From Treponema sp. (GTDB lineage Bacteria; Spirochaetota; Spirochaetia; Treponematales; Breznakiellaceae): DNA of 64,000 nucleotides. Numbering within the stretch: the stretch's first letter is position 1; each line of letters opens with the position of its first letter. Where the stretch lies: contig JAISQJ010000091.1 of NCBI GenBank assembly GCA_031274285.1, positions 1-64,000 of the forward strand. Reading direction: 5' to 3'. This document shows, in pieces, positions 35,755 to 47,516 of this stretch. Both the position numbers and the translations under genes were made by a program. The notes beneath the pieces are model-generated. The model made no database searches, had not been told where the DNA came from, and saw nothing but the letters and a program-made list of their open reading frames with translations.

Positions 35755-36730
35755 GGACAGCCCCTTTCCTAAGATGACAAGCGCAGAACTGTCCCGGGCC
35801 GCAGGATCGGAATTCCGGGCTCTCGCGGCCGCAGCGTTCCGACCCCTCTTTACAGCGGGGATAAAAGAGACAGCCCGCCGGGGGGGTAATGAGATCCGGT
35901 ACGCTGCCGGGGATCCCGGAGAGCCGCTTTTTCTCCCCCAAAAGCGAGGGAAAGGCCTGTAAAAGGCCCCTGGTATAGGGATGGGCCGCCTTGGTTTTCA
36001 TCTGTTCCACCGGCGATAGTTCCACCATCCTGCCCGCGTACATAATGCCGATGCGGTCGCAGACCTCCAGCATCAAGGGCAGATCGTGGGTGATAAACAT
36101 GATGGAAAAGCCCATCTCTTTTTTCAGCTCCATAATCCGGCGGATAATGTTGTACTGTACCACCACATCCAGGGCGGTGGTGGGTTCGTCAAAGATGATC
36201 AGGTCCGGCCTTAAGGCCATGGCCATGGCGATAACCACCCGCTGCCGCATGCCCCCGGATAATTCATGGGGATAGGCGCTAATGCGGTCCCCGTTAATAT
36301 TGACCATTTTCAGGAGTTGGCGGGCCTTCTCCAGCGCTTCTTTTTTCCTGATGTTTTCGTGGGCGGAAATAGCGTCACAGAGCTGGCTTCCGATATGGAC
36401 CACCGGGTTAAGGTTATTCATGGCGCTTTGCAGGACCATGGAAGTCCGGTCCCAGCGGAAAAGCCGCAGTTCCTCGTTCCCGAAGGAAAGAATATTTTTC
36501 CCCTTAAAGTTAATTTCCCCCCCCGTAACGGAGGCGGCCCCCTTTAAGAGCCGCATAATGGAAAAAGCGATGGTGGATTTGCCGCAGCCGGATTCCCCGG
36601 CCAGGCCGAAAAATTCCCCCCGGTGGATGGTAAAACTTACCCCCGATACGGCTTTTAAGGCGCCCCGGACCGCCTGGTATTCAACCGTAAGGTTTTTCAC
36701 TTCCAACAGGGTTTCATTTTCCTGGTACAT
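35747..36730 (-). CDS. Opp/Dpp-type ABC importer ATPase (OppD/DppD-like)
   Basis: This 327-residue ATPase has Walker A GESGCGKST, signature LSGGMRQRVVIAMA, Walker B LIIFDEPTTALD and H-loop FITHDLP. The C-terminal tail has the family cysteines (CLFYPRCKEGSERC). It forms a heterodimer with the next ATPase. The gap to the upstream permease gene is 28 bp. Confidence 0.94.
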   Translation of the reverse strand: MYQENETLLEVKNLTVEYQAVRGALKAVSGVSFTIHRGEFFGLAGESGCGKSTIAFSIMRLLKGAASVTGGEINFKGKNILSFGNEELRLFRWDRTSMVLQSAMNNLNPVVHIGSQLCDAISAHENIRKKEALEKARQLLKMVNINGDRISAYPHELSGGMRQRVVIAMAMALRPDLIIFDEPTTALDVVVQYNIIRRIMELKKEMGFSIMFITHDLPLMLEVCDRIGIMYAGRMVELSPVEQMKTKAAHPYTRGLLQAFPSLLGEKKRLSGIPGSVPDLITPPAGCLFYPRCKEGSERCGRESPEFRSCGPGQFCACHLRKGAVHG

Positions 36731-36758
36731 GCTGTTCCTTCCTATGGTTCCCGCGTCC

Positions 36759-37601
36759 CTACAGTTTTACCGCGCCGCCCCGGTCATTGGCGTAAATATC
36801 CAGAAACGAATTGCCGATCAGCATAAAGCTGTAGCCCAGGGTGGCGATGCAGAGTCCCGGCGGAACAATCCACCACCACGCGTTGTAGAGGAAGGCGCTC
36901 ATTTCGTTGGCCAGGGAGAGCATTCTCCCCCAGCTTGTCAGAGACGGGTCCCCGATGCCTAAAAAGCTCATGGCCGCCTCGGTTAACATGGAAGCGGTAA
37001 TGACCATGATCATGTTGGCGGTGACCACGGGAAAAATGTTCGGTAAAATTTCCCTGAACATAATTTCCCAGGGCCCCATGCCCAGGGCCCTGGCGGCGTC
37101 CACATAATCCCGCCGGGATTCCGAGAGGACCTGGGAGCGGATGCTCCGGGCCATGCGGAGCCAGCTTAGGGCGCCGATAATAATAATGGTTCCGCTGATA
37201 CGCAGTTCCGGAATAAACGAGGCGATGACAATCATTACCGCCAGGGCCGGAATGACCAGCAGCACGTCCACCACCCGCATCAATACTTCCCCCAGGATTC
37301 CCCCCACATAGCCGGTGATAAGCCCCACCGCAATGCCGATAAGGCTGGTGAGGAGCCCCGCAAAAATACCGATGGTGAGGGTAACCCTGGTACCGTGTAT
37401 CAACTGGGAAAGGAGATCCTGGCCGTAACTGTTTACCCCCAGGGGATGCATGAGGGACGGTTTTTCCCAGGGGTTAAAGGTAATCGCCCTGGGATTATAG
37501 GGGGCCAAAAGCGGCGCGAAAATCGCTACCAGGCAAAAAAACAAAATAATGGCAATGCCGATCTTGGCCTTGGTATTGGACAAAATGTATTTTTTGAACA
37601 C
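36759..37601 (-). CDS. Opp/Dpp-type ABC importer permease (OppC/DppC-like)
   Basis: This 280-residue permease has an N-terminal hydrophobic helix (IGIAIILFFCLVAIFAPLLAPYN) followed by the LGVNSYGQDLLSQLIHGTRVTL motif characteristic of DppC, and the EAA loop DAARALGMGPWEIMFREILPN. The GTG at 37601 is chosen as the start because AGGAGG lies 9 bp upstream and overlaps the stop codon of the preceding permease; a farther in-frame ATG at 37640 would overlap that gene by 26 bp. Confidence 0.9.
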   Translation of the reverse strand: MFKKYILSNTKAKIGIAIILFFCLVAIFAPLLAPYNPRAITFNPWEKPSLMHPLGVNSYGQDLLSQLIHGTRVTLTIGIFAGLLTSLIGIAVGLITGYVGGILGEVLMRVVDVLLVIPALAVMIVIASFIPELRISGTIIIIGALSWLRMARSIRSQVLSESRRDYVDAARALGMGPWEIMFREILPNIFPVVTANMIMVITASMLTEAAMSFLGIGDPSLTSWGRMLSLANEMSAFLYNAWWWIVPPGLCIATLGYSFMLIGNSFLDIYANDRGGAVKL

Positions 37602-37614
37602 GGCCTTAATCCTC

Positions 37615-38604
37615 CTAGGAAAGGGCGACCCGGGGGTCAAGCAGGGGATAAATTAAATCCGCCAGAAGATTCATAACCACAACGCTGACGGCGATTATGG
37701 CAAAACAGCCCTGAATAAGAGGGTAGTCCTGGGCGTGGATGGCGTTCATGATCGTGTAGCCGATTCCGGGATAAGAAAAGATCATTTCCGTGGTAATGGC
37801 CCCCCCCACGGCGTTGCCCAGGTTCAGCATAAGGCTGGTAAAGGAGGGCAGCAGGGCATTCCGCAGGGCGTATTTGGTAAGGATCGTGCCGCGCCGCAAA
37901 CCCTTGGCCTGGGCCAGGGTAATATAGTCCTCGGAAAATATTTGGAGAATATTACTGCGCATCATGACCATACGGCCCGCCAGGGAAACGATGATAAGGG
38001 AAAATACCGGCAGAAAGGCGTGGTATATGACGGGCCCCACCAGCATATACCAGGGTGTGTCGTAGGGCAGCCCCGTGGGCATGGCGTGGGCCAGGGGGAA
38101 AACTCCCAGGTGGTAGGCCAGGCTCATGATAAGAATCATGCTGATGTAAAAATAGGGGGTGGACTGGAGATAATAGGAAACCCCCACCATGGCCTGATCA
38201 AACAGGCTCCCCTTTTTTAGGGCCGCCAGGACTCCCAAAACCCAGGCCACGGCAAAGGAAATAAGAATGGACGAAAGGACAATGAGCAGGGTCCAGGGCA
38301 TGGCCCGGGTTATAATGTCAGCCACCGGCACCGGATAGGTACTGAAGGAGATACCCATGTCCCCCTTCAGAAGCTGGCCCAGATAGCGGATATACTGTTC
38401 GGCAATCCCCTTATCCAGGCCAAACCTTTCCCGCAGTATATCCGCGTATTCCTGGGAACCCATGGCGGTGGTACTGGCAATATACTCCGCCGGGTCTCCG
38501 CCCATGACCCGGGGAATAAGAAAGTTAATGGTCAGCGCCACCCACAGGGTAAACAGGGCGCTTACGAGGCGCCGCAGGATATAGCTGATATGGTTCCCGG
38601 CCAT
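37615..38604 (-). CDS. Opp/Dpp-type ABC importer permease (OppB/DppB-like)
   Basis: This 329-residue permease has the DppB N-terminal helix (YILRRLVSALFTLWVALTINF), FGLDKGIAEQYIRYLGQLLKGDMG, and the loop AKGLRRGTILTKYALRNALLP. It has six predicted membrane segments and starts 6 bp after the binding-protein stop. With the C-type permease it forms the translocation pore. Confidence 0.93.
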   Translation of the reverse strand: MAGNHISYILRRLVSALFTLWVALTINFLIPRVMGGDPAEYIASTTAMGSQEYADILRERFGLDKGIAEQYIRYLGQLLKGDMGISFSTYPVPVADIITRAMPWTLLIVLSSILISFAVAWVLGVLAALKKGSLFDQAMVGVSYYLQSTPYFYISMILIMSLAYHLGVFPLAHAMPTGLPYDTPWYMLVGPVIYHAFLPVFSLIIVSLAGRMVMMRSNILQIFSEDYITLAQAKGLRRGTILTKYALRNALLPSFTSLMLNLGNAVGGAITTEMIFSYPGIGYTIMNAIHAQDYPLIQGCFAIIAVSVVVMNLLADLIYPLLDPRVALS

Positions 38605-38610
38605 GCTGCC

Positions 38611-40251
38611 CTATTTAATTTGATAAAGCTGAGTAAGTCCCCGGTAACAGAACACCGGGGCGTCGGAGATAAAACCTCCAAGCCGGACATTTTCGTAATA
38701 GGGGCTTTTTCCGGTGGTGGTATACATGGGGAGGAAGGGAACTTCCTCTACCAGAATATCCTGAATCCGGTGGTAGATCTGCTGTTGTTTTGCCTGATCG
38801 GTTTCGCTGGCCGCCTGATCCAGGAGGCTGTCCACTTCGCGGTTGCGGAAACGGAAGAAGTTATTTCCCACCGCGGCCTGCCCTGTGGGGGCGGTCATGG
38901 AGGAGTGGAACGAAGTGTTCAAAGAGGCAAAGGGATCCGGCGGGAACACGGTGCCGGTTTGCAGCAGGTTAAAGCGGCCGGTCCGGTGTAACTGCACCAG
39001 TTCCGGCGCGGTTGCCTGGCGGGGGATAATTTCGATCCCTATGCCCAGGAGGTACTGCTGGATCATGCCGGCCTGCATCTGCTGGGACGGGGAGCCGGAG
39101 GCGTTGTGGTAAGTAAAAGAAAGCCTTTTGCCGTTTTTCTGAAAAATGCCGTCCTGCCCCTTGGTATAGCCCGCGTCGGTGAGTATTTTTTGGGCCGCGG
39201 CCGGGTCAAAAACCAGGGGTTTTTTTGAAGATTCGCTGACTAAATCCCCAAAAATAAATGGAAGCCACCCCGGCCCCAGGGCAACGGCGGTGCCGTATTC
39301 ACCCCTGGTATTAATTTCCTCCACATTCATGGCCAGCCGCATGGCCTTACGCACGTTAATATCACTGAGCAGTTCGTTTTCCAGATTGATGGAGACCACA
39401 AAGTTAAACAGGCTGCTGTACATCTGAATTTTGGCGTTGGGCCGCTGCAGGATCTGGGGGATGTACTGGCTGGACAGGCCGCCGATGATGGTATCCACAT
39501 CCCCCCTCAGGAAGGCCAGCGCCGAATTGGCGGAGGAGGTGTACATCTGGATAAGGATACGGTCCAGTTTGGGCGCGCCGTACCAGTAGGATTTATTGGC
39601 CGAAAGCTGCACGTCGGTGCCGGTCCGGTAGGATTCCCACTTAAAGGGCCCCGTCCCCACGGGGACCTGGTTCAGGGCTTCCGCCGCGGAAGGCCAGGCT
39701 TCCCAGATATGCTTGGGCACGATGTAAATACTGTTGGTGTAGTAGGGCAGGGAGGGGAAGGGCTGGGACAGGGAAAAAACCACCTGGTCCCCCTGGGCCG
39801 TCACGGAACTGAGTTTATTCCACAGGGAGTAGCGGTCCAGGACCGGCTCTTTTTTAAGGGTATTGTAGGTAAAGGCCACGTCTTCCGCGGTAAAGGGCCG
39901 GCCGTCGTGCCACTGGACTCCGGAACGGACGGTAATGGTTAAGGTTTTATAGTCGCTTGACCATTCGTAGCCTGAGGCAAGCTCCGGTTCCAGCGTGCCC
40001 TGGACGTAGTTAAAATAGAAAAGGGGCTCGTACATGAACTGGATAATGGTTTCATCCGTATTTTGGGGCAGGAAGGGGTTCTTGGCCGCAAGCTGGGTAT
40101 CCAGCACCCGGTCCCCGATTATCAGGGTTCCCCCCGATACGGGGGTCCCTTGACCGGCGGCCGCGCCCTGGGAGTTACCCTTGGCGGACAGGGGGCCGGA
40201 AAAACCGGCCAGCAAGAGCACGGCGCAAAAGAGAAACAAGCTCTTTTTCAT
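38611..40251 (-). CDS. Family 5 solute-binding protein of Opp/Dpp-type importer
   Basis: This 546-residue periplasmic receptor has a signal peptide MKKSLFLFCAVLLLAGFSG and then the SBP_bac_5 architecture: IIQFMYEPLFYF, SGYEWSSDYKTLTITVRSGVQW, HDGRPFTAEDVAFTYNTL, and VPVGTGPFKWESY. There is no lipobox Cys. A very good ribosome site (AAGGAGATATACC) precedes the start. Family 5 proteins bind peptides but also oligosaccharides and other solutes. Linkage to a sulfatase in place of peptidases points to a sulfated solute. Three helically phased repeats lie upstream at 40338-40368. Confidence 0.93.
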   Translation of the reverse strand: MKKSLFLFCAVLLLAGFSGPLSAKGNSQGAAAGQGTPVSGGTLIIGDRVLDTQLAAKNPFLPQNTDETIIQFMYEPLFYFNYVQGTLEPELASGYEWSSDYKTLTITVRSGVQWHDGRPFTAEDVAFTYNTLKKEPVLDRYSLWNKLSSVTAQGDQVVFSLSQPFPSLPYYTNSIYIVPKHIWEAWPSAAEALNQVPVGTGPFKWESYRTGTDVQLSANKSYWYGAPKLDRILIQMYTSSANSALAFLRGDVDTIIGGLSSQYIPQILQRPNAKIQMYSSLFNFVVSINLENELLSDINVRKAMRLAMNVEEINTRGEYGTAVALGPGWLPFIFGDLVSESSKKPLVFDPAAAQKILTDAGYTKGQDGIFQKNGKRLSFTYHNASGSPSQQMQAGMIQQYLLGIGIEIIPRQATAPELVQLHRTGRFNLLQTGTVFPPDPFASLNTSFHSSMTAPTGQAAVGNNFFRFRNREVDSLLDQAASETDQAKQQQIYHRIQDILVEEVPFLPMYTTTGKSPYYENVRLGGFISDAPVFCYRGLTQLYQIK

Positions 40252-40337
40252 GGTATATCTCCTTCGTATGGCGGACCGGTTCTCCGGCCCCGCACCAAGA
40301 AGATAAACCCGCCGGCGCCGAATCGCAATGTATTATG

Positions 40338-40368
40338 TTACAAAATTTTTTACAAAATATTACGAAAT
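40338..40368. promoter_or_regulatory. Three TTACRAAAT repeats upstream of the binding-protein gene
   Basis: TTACAAAAT at 40338-40346 and 40350-40358 and TTACGAAAT at 40360-40368 have start spacings of 12 and 10 bp, close to one helical turn. They lie about 90-115 bp upstream of the binding-protein ATG (minus strand) and cover the end of the histidine kinase gene. On the minus strand TTGTAA and TACATT 17 bp apart could be a promoter. They are a plausible binding site for the AraC-type response regulator. Confidence 0.45.
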
Positions 40369-42117
40369 GGTAGTATCCGGGAAACGGATTCGAACCAGAG
40401 TCCTGTTTTCCTTATGCCCTATTTCAAGGCCGTAAGCGGCGCCGTAGTGGAGTTTGATCCGCCGGTCTATGTTGTAAAGCCCAAAGGAGCTCTCCTTTTT
40501 TATTTCCCGGTTCTCCTCAAAGGAATAGGCCAGTTGATGCTGAATCTCCGTAAGCCGCCAGTCGCCGAAACCGGGACCGTTATCACGGACCTCCAGCATA
40601 ATAACGTCCCCGTCCCTCTCTCCCCGTATCTCCACCAGCCCCCCTTCCTCCCGCCGGGACACCCCGTGGCGGACGGCGTTTTCCACCAGGGGCTGGAGTA
40701 TCATCCGGCCCATGGGGACATCGAGAATCTCCGGCTTTATGTCAAATAAAAAACTAAAGCGGTTTTGAAAGCGGATATTGGTAATGACCACAAAGTGGCG
40801 GACAATCTCAACTTCATCCCGGATAAGCACCTGCTCCTGGTAATTCATGGAGTACCGGAACAATTCCGACATGGACAGGGTTATGGCGGCTATTTCATCT
40901 ACCCCCCTGGAGATAGCGATACTGCGGATGCATTGCAGGGTATTGTTAAGAAAGTGGGGGTTTATCTGGCTTTGGAGGGCGTATATTTCCGCCTCGTTCC
41001 TTGCCAGTTCCAGCCGGTACATTTTTTCCTGGGTTTTAAGGCTGTTTTCGGTGTACGCCGCTATCTCGGAAAGAAGGTTGTTGACCCCCTCCGCGATCCG
41101 GTCCACCTCCGGCATGTTGCTCCTGGGCAGCCTGATATGCTGGGGCTTGTGGTCCCGGGTAACCATGCCCTCCACCAGGGCGGAAATGGGGCCGGTAATT
41201 TGTTTTTGCAGCAGCAGAATAACGGTGGCGGTGACCAGGAGGAGCAAAAAAATGGAAAAGGTAAAGAATATCCCTATAAACCGCCTGACTTCATCCCGGC
41301 CGGGAAAAATATTCCCCAGGACGCCGGATATGCCGGAGGCCCGCCCCCTGGACACCACAATCCTTATGCCCATGGTTTCCGTCATGGATATGATTTCTAT
41401 GACATCATCCCGTGCGCCCGGTTCCGGGCCGCTGGAAATAATAAACCGGCCTTCGCTGTCGTATACGGAAAAGCAGAGTTCCCCGTCCACGGTATACGAG
41501 GCGAAAATTTCCCGGACATAGTCTAAATTACAGATAAAAATACAGGATGCGATCTTTTGGGTATTGGCGGCCGCGGAGTAGGAGCCGCTTACGGGGGTAA
41601 CATAGATAAAGAAATCCTGGCCGCTAAAATAAAAAAAGCGGCTTTCCACGGCGTTGGGGTCCGCAAAATTGTATTCCCCCTCCATCAGGTCCATAAATTC
41701 ATAGCCGGTTCCCAGGTAATAGCTAAAGGGAATTTTATCAAGGCCCACCACCGCCACGTCCCGGATAACGGGATAGTAGTTGGCGATGAACCGGATGGAA
41801 TGAAAGGCGCTGATAAGCATATCGACGGGATTGCCGGAATTTTCCGGCATCGCGGCCCTGTCGGGAAAGTAAAGGGTTTTGAAGGAATCAAAGGAGGCGA
41901 TGTACATGGCCATGCTGCGGATAGTGTCTCCCACCGCGTTAAGGGAAACGGCCATGGATTCGGCGGCGCCCCTGATATACTCCCGCCGGTTCCGGTTGGT
42001 CAGGTTTATAAAGCTAAAGATGGATATGCCTTGAAAGATCAGCATGACCGACATGGAAGCCAGGACAATAAGCGCGGTTTTGGCCCGGATGCCCCGGAGG
42101 GAAAATTTATGCCCCAT
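40360..42117 (-). CDS. Membrane sensor histidine kinase, YesM-like
   Basis: This 585-residue kinase has TM1 at about 13-38, a large extracytoplasmic sensing domain at about 39-277, TM2 at about 278-302, a HAMP-like linker (KQITGPISALVEGM), a His_kinase domain with QSQINPHFLNNTLQCI (His near residue 388), and an HATPase with EIVRHF...NRF, RMILQPLVENAVRHG (N-box) and LEVRDNGPGFG (G1). This is the LytS/YesM class that pairs with AraC-type response regulators. It overlaps the regulator gene by 11 bp. It probably senses the sulfated solute or its receptor. Confidence 0.94.
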   Translation of the reverse strand: MGHKFSLRGIRAKTALIVLASMSVMLIFQGISIFSFINLTNRNRREYIRGAAESMAVSLNAVGDTIRSMAMYIASFDSFKTLYFPDRAAMPENSGNPVDMLISAFHSIRFIANYYPVIRDVAVVGLDKIPFSYYLGTGYEFMDLMEGEYNFADPNAVESRFFYFSGQDFFIYVTPVSGSYSAAANTQKIASCIFICNLDYVREIFASYTVDGELCFSVYDSEGRFIISSGPEPGARDDVIEIISMTETMGIRIVVSRGRASGISGVLGNIFPGRDEVRRFIGIFFTFSIFLLLLVTATVILLLQKQITGPISALVEGMVTRDHKPQHIRLPRSNMPEVDRIAEGVNNLLSEIAAYTENSLKTQEKMYRLELARNEAEIYALQSQINPHFLNNTLQCIRSIAISRGVDEIAAITLSMSELFRYSMNYQEQVLIRDEVEIVRHFVVITNIRFQNRFSFLFDIKPEILDVPMGRMILQPLVENAVRHGVSRREEGGLVEIRGERDGDVIMLEVRDNGPGFGDWRLTEIQHQLAYSFEENREIKKESSFGLYNIDRRIKLHYGAAYGLEIGHKENRTLVRIRFPDTTIS

Positions 42118-42883
42118 GGGCCCTGCTTTTCATCATGACCCGGTATTTATGGGGAGGCACGCCGCAGGCCGACTTAAAGACCCGGTTAAAGTAATAGCTG
42201 TCCATGAATCCGGTTCTTTCGGCAATGTCGTAGAGGGGGAGTTCCGTTGTTTCCAGCAGTTCCTTTGATTTTTCAACCCGCAGGGCGGTGATGTAGGCCG
42301 AAAAAGTATTCCCCGTATATTTTTTGAACAGGAAACAGATGTAATTTTTGCTAAAGGCAAACTCCTCCGCTATTTCCCGGAGCAGCAGCTTGGTATTAAA
42401 ATTGGATTTTACATACTCAAGGATATGGCCGAACCGCTCGTTGCTGGCCGCGGGGACATCGGCGTTTTCCTTTTCCGCCGCCTCTTCCGCCCTTTTAACC
42501 GATTCCCGTTCGTCAAGCTGTTTCCGTATGTCGTCCAGCACCGCGGCCATGGCCGCGGGGTTTACCGGTTTAAGGCAGTAATCCAGCACCGCCGCCTTGA
42601 TCGCCTGTTTGGCGAATTCAAAGTCCGAATAGGCGCTTAAGATCACAAAGGCCGCATCACTGCCTTCCTCCCTGCACCGGCGGATAAGCTCAAAACCGTT
42701 CATCACCGGCATGTTGATATCCACAAAAACCAGGTGGGGCTTTTGGGTCAGGATGACCTCTTTTGCCTCCCTGGGCTTGTCGTAGTGGCCGATAACCTCA
42801 AATCCCAGCTTTGCCCAGGGGATACTGTGCAGTATGTCTATGATAACCCACGGTTCATCGTCCACAAAAATTACGGTATACAC
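42107..42883 (-). CDS. AraC-type response regulator, YesN-like
   Basis: This 258-residue protein has a receiver domain at about 1-120 with acidic pocket Asp8/Asp9, phospho-acceptor Asp55 in VFVDINMP, and LKPVN with the conserved Lys near 105. The C-terminal AraC double helix-turn-helix (LLLREIAEEFAFSKNYICFLF, then LYDIAERTGFMDSYYFNRVF) follows. It starts with GTG at 42883. It is expected to activate the importer-sulfatase genes through the 40338-40368 repeats. Confidence 0.93.
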   Translation of the reverse strand: MYTVIFVDDEPWVIIDILHSIPWAKLGFEVIGHYDKPREAKEVILTQKPHLVFVDINMPVMNGFELIRRCREEGSDAAFVILSAYSDFEFAKQAIKAAVLDYCLKPVNPAAMAAVLDDIRKQLDERESVKRAEEAAEKENADVPAASNERFGHILEYVKSNFNTKLLLREIAEEFAFSKNYICFLFKKYTGNTFSAYITALRVEKSKELLETTELPLYDIAERTGFMDSYYFNRVFKSACGVPPHKYRVMMKSRAHGA

Positions 42884-42956
42884 GAAGGCCCCGCCGCTTT
42901 ACCTAAAGGATCGTCCCATTATACACCGGCGGTGGGAGAACCGCCATAAAAATAGC

Positions 42957-44086
42957 CTAAAAGTATTTCCTTAGGGCCTCCCCCAGCCGGTCCAGGCACT
43001 TGTCAAGGAAGTCCCCGTAGCCGCAGAAGGTCCCCCCCGGGCCGTAGTACATGGCCTTCCGCATCCGCTTGCAGCCCCCCCGGCACAGGGTCCGGTACGT
43101 ACAGGTCCCGCAGGGGGTCCCTTCCCCCTGCCCTTCCCCCAGGAAGGCCCCGGTCAGGGGGGAATCGAAGATCTCCCGGGGGCTTTGGAGGCTCAGGTTC
43201 CCGGTACGGTAGGAGTCCAGGACATAGAAATCGCAGGGGTACACCCCGCCGTCGGCTTCCACCACAAACTGGGGGCTGCAGCGGCCGTCGATGCCGCAGG
43301 AGCTGGGGATCCCCTTAAAAAAATAATTGGCCGTATCGTCAAACAGCTTGACGCTCACATAGCGCCCCCTCTCCAGTTCCCTGAGCCAGAGGGAAAAGAG
43401 GCGGGAGTAAAACCGGGCGAACCGGGGGGGCCGCAGACCGGGGCCCCGGACCCTTCCCCCTCCGAGCCCTTCCCCCTCTTCCCCGAACCCTTCCAGGCAG
43501 GGGATAAACTGGATGTAGCGGATTTTTTCCCGCTGGATAAAGGCCCAGACCTTTTCGCTCTCCTGTGCCAGTTCGTTGGTAAGGACGCAGAGGATGTTGT
43601 AGTCCACCTGTTCCCGGTCCAGAAGCCCCTTGGCCTCCATCACCGCGTCCCAGGTTCCCCCGCCCCCGGCGTCAAGGCGGTTTTTATCGTGGAAACCCCT
43701 GGGGCCGTCCAGGGAAAGGCCCACCAGGACCTTGTTGTTCCTGAAAAATTCCGCCCAGCCGCGGTCCAGGGCCAGGCCGTTGGTCTGGAACGCGTAGTGA
43801 ACCTGAATATCCCCCCGCCGCTCCCGCGCTTCGGCGGTGTAGGCGGCGAAGTCCTTAAACCAGTCCAACCCCGCCAGCGCCGGCTCCCCGCCCTGAAAGG
43901 CAAAGGTAAGCTCATCCCCCCCCTCCAGGTCCTTAAAGGTGTTGTCGATGATGCGCCGGGCCGTTTCCCCCCCCATAAGGCCGTAGGAGGGCAGGGCCCG
44001 GTGGGCCCCCACGTCCGCGTAGAAACAGTAACGGCAGCGCATGTTGCACAGGGAGGAGGCGGGCTTGATCAGCAGACTCAGGCGCT

Positions 44087-44090
<4 letters not shown>
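42957..44090 (-). CDS. Radical SAM anaerobic sulfatase-maturating enzyme (anSME)
   Basis: This 377-residue radical SAM/SPASM protein converts a sulfatase active-site Cys (or Ser) to formylglycine without oxygen. The SAM cluster motif is C15xxxC19xxC22 in LLIKPASSLCNMRCRYCFY, nearly the textbook anSME N-terminus. AFQGGEPALAG is the SAM-binding GGEP. The C-terminal auxiliary-cluster cysteines are in SSCGIDGRCSPQ, VYPCDFYV and CGTCTYRTLCRGGCKR. The start overlaps the uvrB stop as ATGA. A Cys-type sulfatase, its natural client, is encoded on the same strand at 33242-34729. Confidence 0.93.
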
Positions 44091-46150
<2,060 letters not shown>

Positions 46151-46220
46151 GGCCAGAGTATGGATGCTATGGGCTGCGGGTTTCAAGTCTAAGGCGGGGA
46201 GGCGGATTTTTCACGGTTCA

Positions 46221-46249
46221 TAGACAAAAATTAAAAATTCGTCTATTAT
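46221..46249 (+). promoter_or_regulatory. Promoter with dyad upstream of the radical SAM-glycosyltransferase pair
   Basis: TAGACA (46221-46226), a 17-bp spacer and TATTAT (46244-46249) form a likely sigma-70 promoter. TAGAC (46221-46225) and GTCTA (46241-46245) are inverted ends of a 25-bp dyad covering it, a possible repressor site. Confidence 0.5.
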
Positions 46250-46296
46250 ACGACAGAAGAAGTGAATCTGTTGATTTGAATGGAGGACATCAAACA

Positions 46297-47505
46297 ATGA
46301 AAACAAAACGGTCGGGGAGTTCCTTTAACTCCCTGAACACCAAGCGGCAGTTGGAATCCCTGTTCCTGTTTACCACCGGCCGCTGCAACGCCAAATGCGC
46401 CATGTGTTTTTATGCCGATGACATGGCCCAGAAACAGCCGGATTTAACCTTTGAGGAGATCAAAAAACTTTCCGAAACCGCGGGGGATTTTAAGCGGCTC
46501 TGGCTTTCCGGCGGGGAGCCGACGCTGCGGGAAGATTTGCCGGAAATTCTCGAAATGTTTTACCGGAACAACCACATCACGGACATCAATTTTCCCACCA
46601 ACGGCATCATGGGAGACCGGGTGGTTGACTGGCTCAAGCGGATCAGGCGGAACTGTCCGGACAGCAACGTTTCCATCAGCATATCCCTGGACGGTTTCGG
46701 GTCCACCCACGACACCCAGCGGGGGGTGGAGAGTTTCTACCGGGCCGCGGAGACCTTAAAAAAGATCGACGATAACTTCCGGGATGACGGCCACGTGATA
46801 AAAAATATCGCCACGGTTATCACCAAGTACAACGTGGAGGAGATTCTCGATTTTGTGGCCTGGTCCTACGGCAGATTCAACGTCTCCACCCACACCATCG
46901 AGGCGGCCAGGGGGAACACCAGGGAAGAGGGAGTCAAGGTGCTTACCGAAAAATCCCTCAAGGAAATTCAGGATCAGATAGCCCCCTATTACCTGCTCTA
47001 CGCCAAGCGTATCGGGGAGGGGATGAACGCGTTGGGCCGGGGGCTCACCAAATTTTTCTATGTGGGGCTCATGCGGGCCATGTACAATATCCGGGCCCAA
47101 AACCTGGAAAAGCCCAGCCCCTGGAATATGGACTGCACCGCCGGGGAAACCACCCTGGTGCTGGATTACGACGGCCGGTTCCGGTCCTGCGAACTGCGGC
47201 CCCCCATCGGCAACGTAAAGGACTACGGCTGCGATGTAAAGGCCATCATGGGGAGCGAAGCCATGAAAAAGGAAATTGAGGCCATCGGCCACGGGTACAA
47301 GGCCAACTGCTGGTGTACCCACGGCTGCTGGATCATGAGTTCCATCACCTTTAATCCGGGAAAGATGCTTTCCATGCTTATCAAGAGTAACCGGGAAATT
47401 AAAAAACTGAACCGGCCCATCGATGTCAGCGAACCGATCCTCCGGGGCCTGGAAGACAAATACCGGCTCAAGCGGGACAGGCTCCAGGCAATCGGTATCG
47501 CCTAA
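46297..47505 (+). CDS. Radical SAM protein with SPASM-like C-terminus
   Basis: This 402-residue radical SAM enzyme has CxxxCxxC in LFTTGRCNAKCAMCFYADD and GGEPTLRE (SAM-binding). The C-terminal cysteines CTAGET, RSCELRP and NCWCTHGCW suggest one or more auxiliary [4Fe-4S] clusters. The N-terminal 20 residues are Ser/Lys-rich. Start at 46297 with GGAGG upstream. The glycosyltransferase gene starts 11 bp after its stop, so the two are co-transcribed. No small RiPP-precursor-like frame was seen next to it, which makes a peptide substrate encoded here less likely. Function unknown. Confidence 0.85.
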   Translation: MKTKRSGSSFNSLNTKRQLESLFLFTTGRCNAKCAMCFYADDMAQKQPDLTFEEIKKLSETAGDFKRLWLSGGEPTLREDLPEILEMFYRNNHITDINFPTNGIMGDRVVDWLKRIRRNCPDSNVSISISLDGFGSTHDTQRGVESFYRAAETLKKIDDNFRDDGHVIKNIATVITKYNVEEILDFVAWSYGRFNVSTHTIEAARGNTREEGVKVLTEKSLKEIQDQIAPYYLLYAKRIGEGMNALGRGLTKFFYVGLMRAMYNIRAQNLEKPSPWNMDCTAGETTLVLDYDGRFRSCELRPPIGNVKDYGCDVKAIMGSEAMKKEIEAIGHGYKANCWCTHGCWIMSSITFNPGKMLSMLIKSNREIKKLNRPIDVSEPILRGLEDKYRLKRDRLQAIGIA

Positions 47506-47516
47506 GGCAGGATCCC

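Noticed and set aside
37602-37640. Upstream ATG start for the DppC-like permease
   Set aside because: It would overlap the preceding gene by 26 bp and lacks a ribosome site, whereas the GTG at 37601 has AGGAGG in place.
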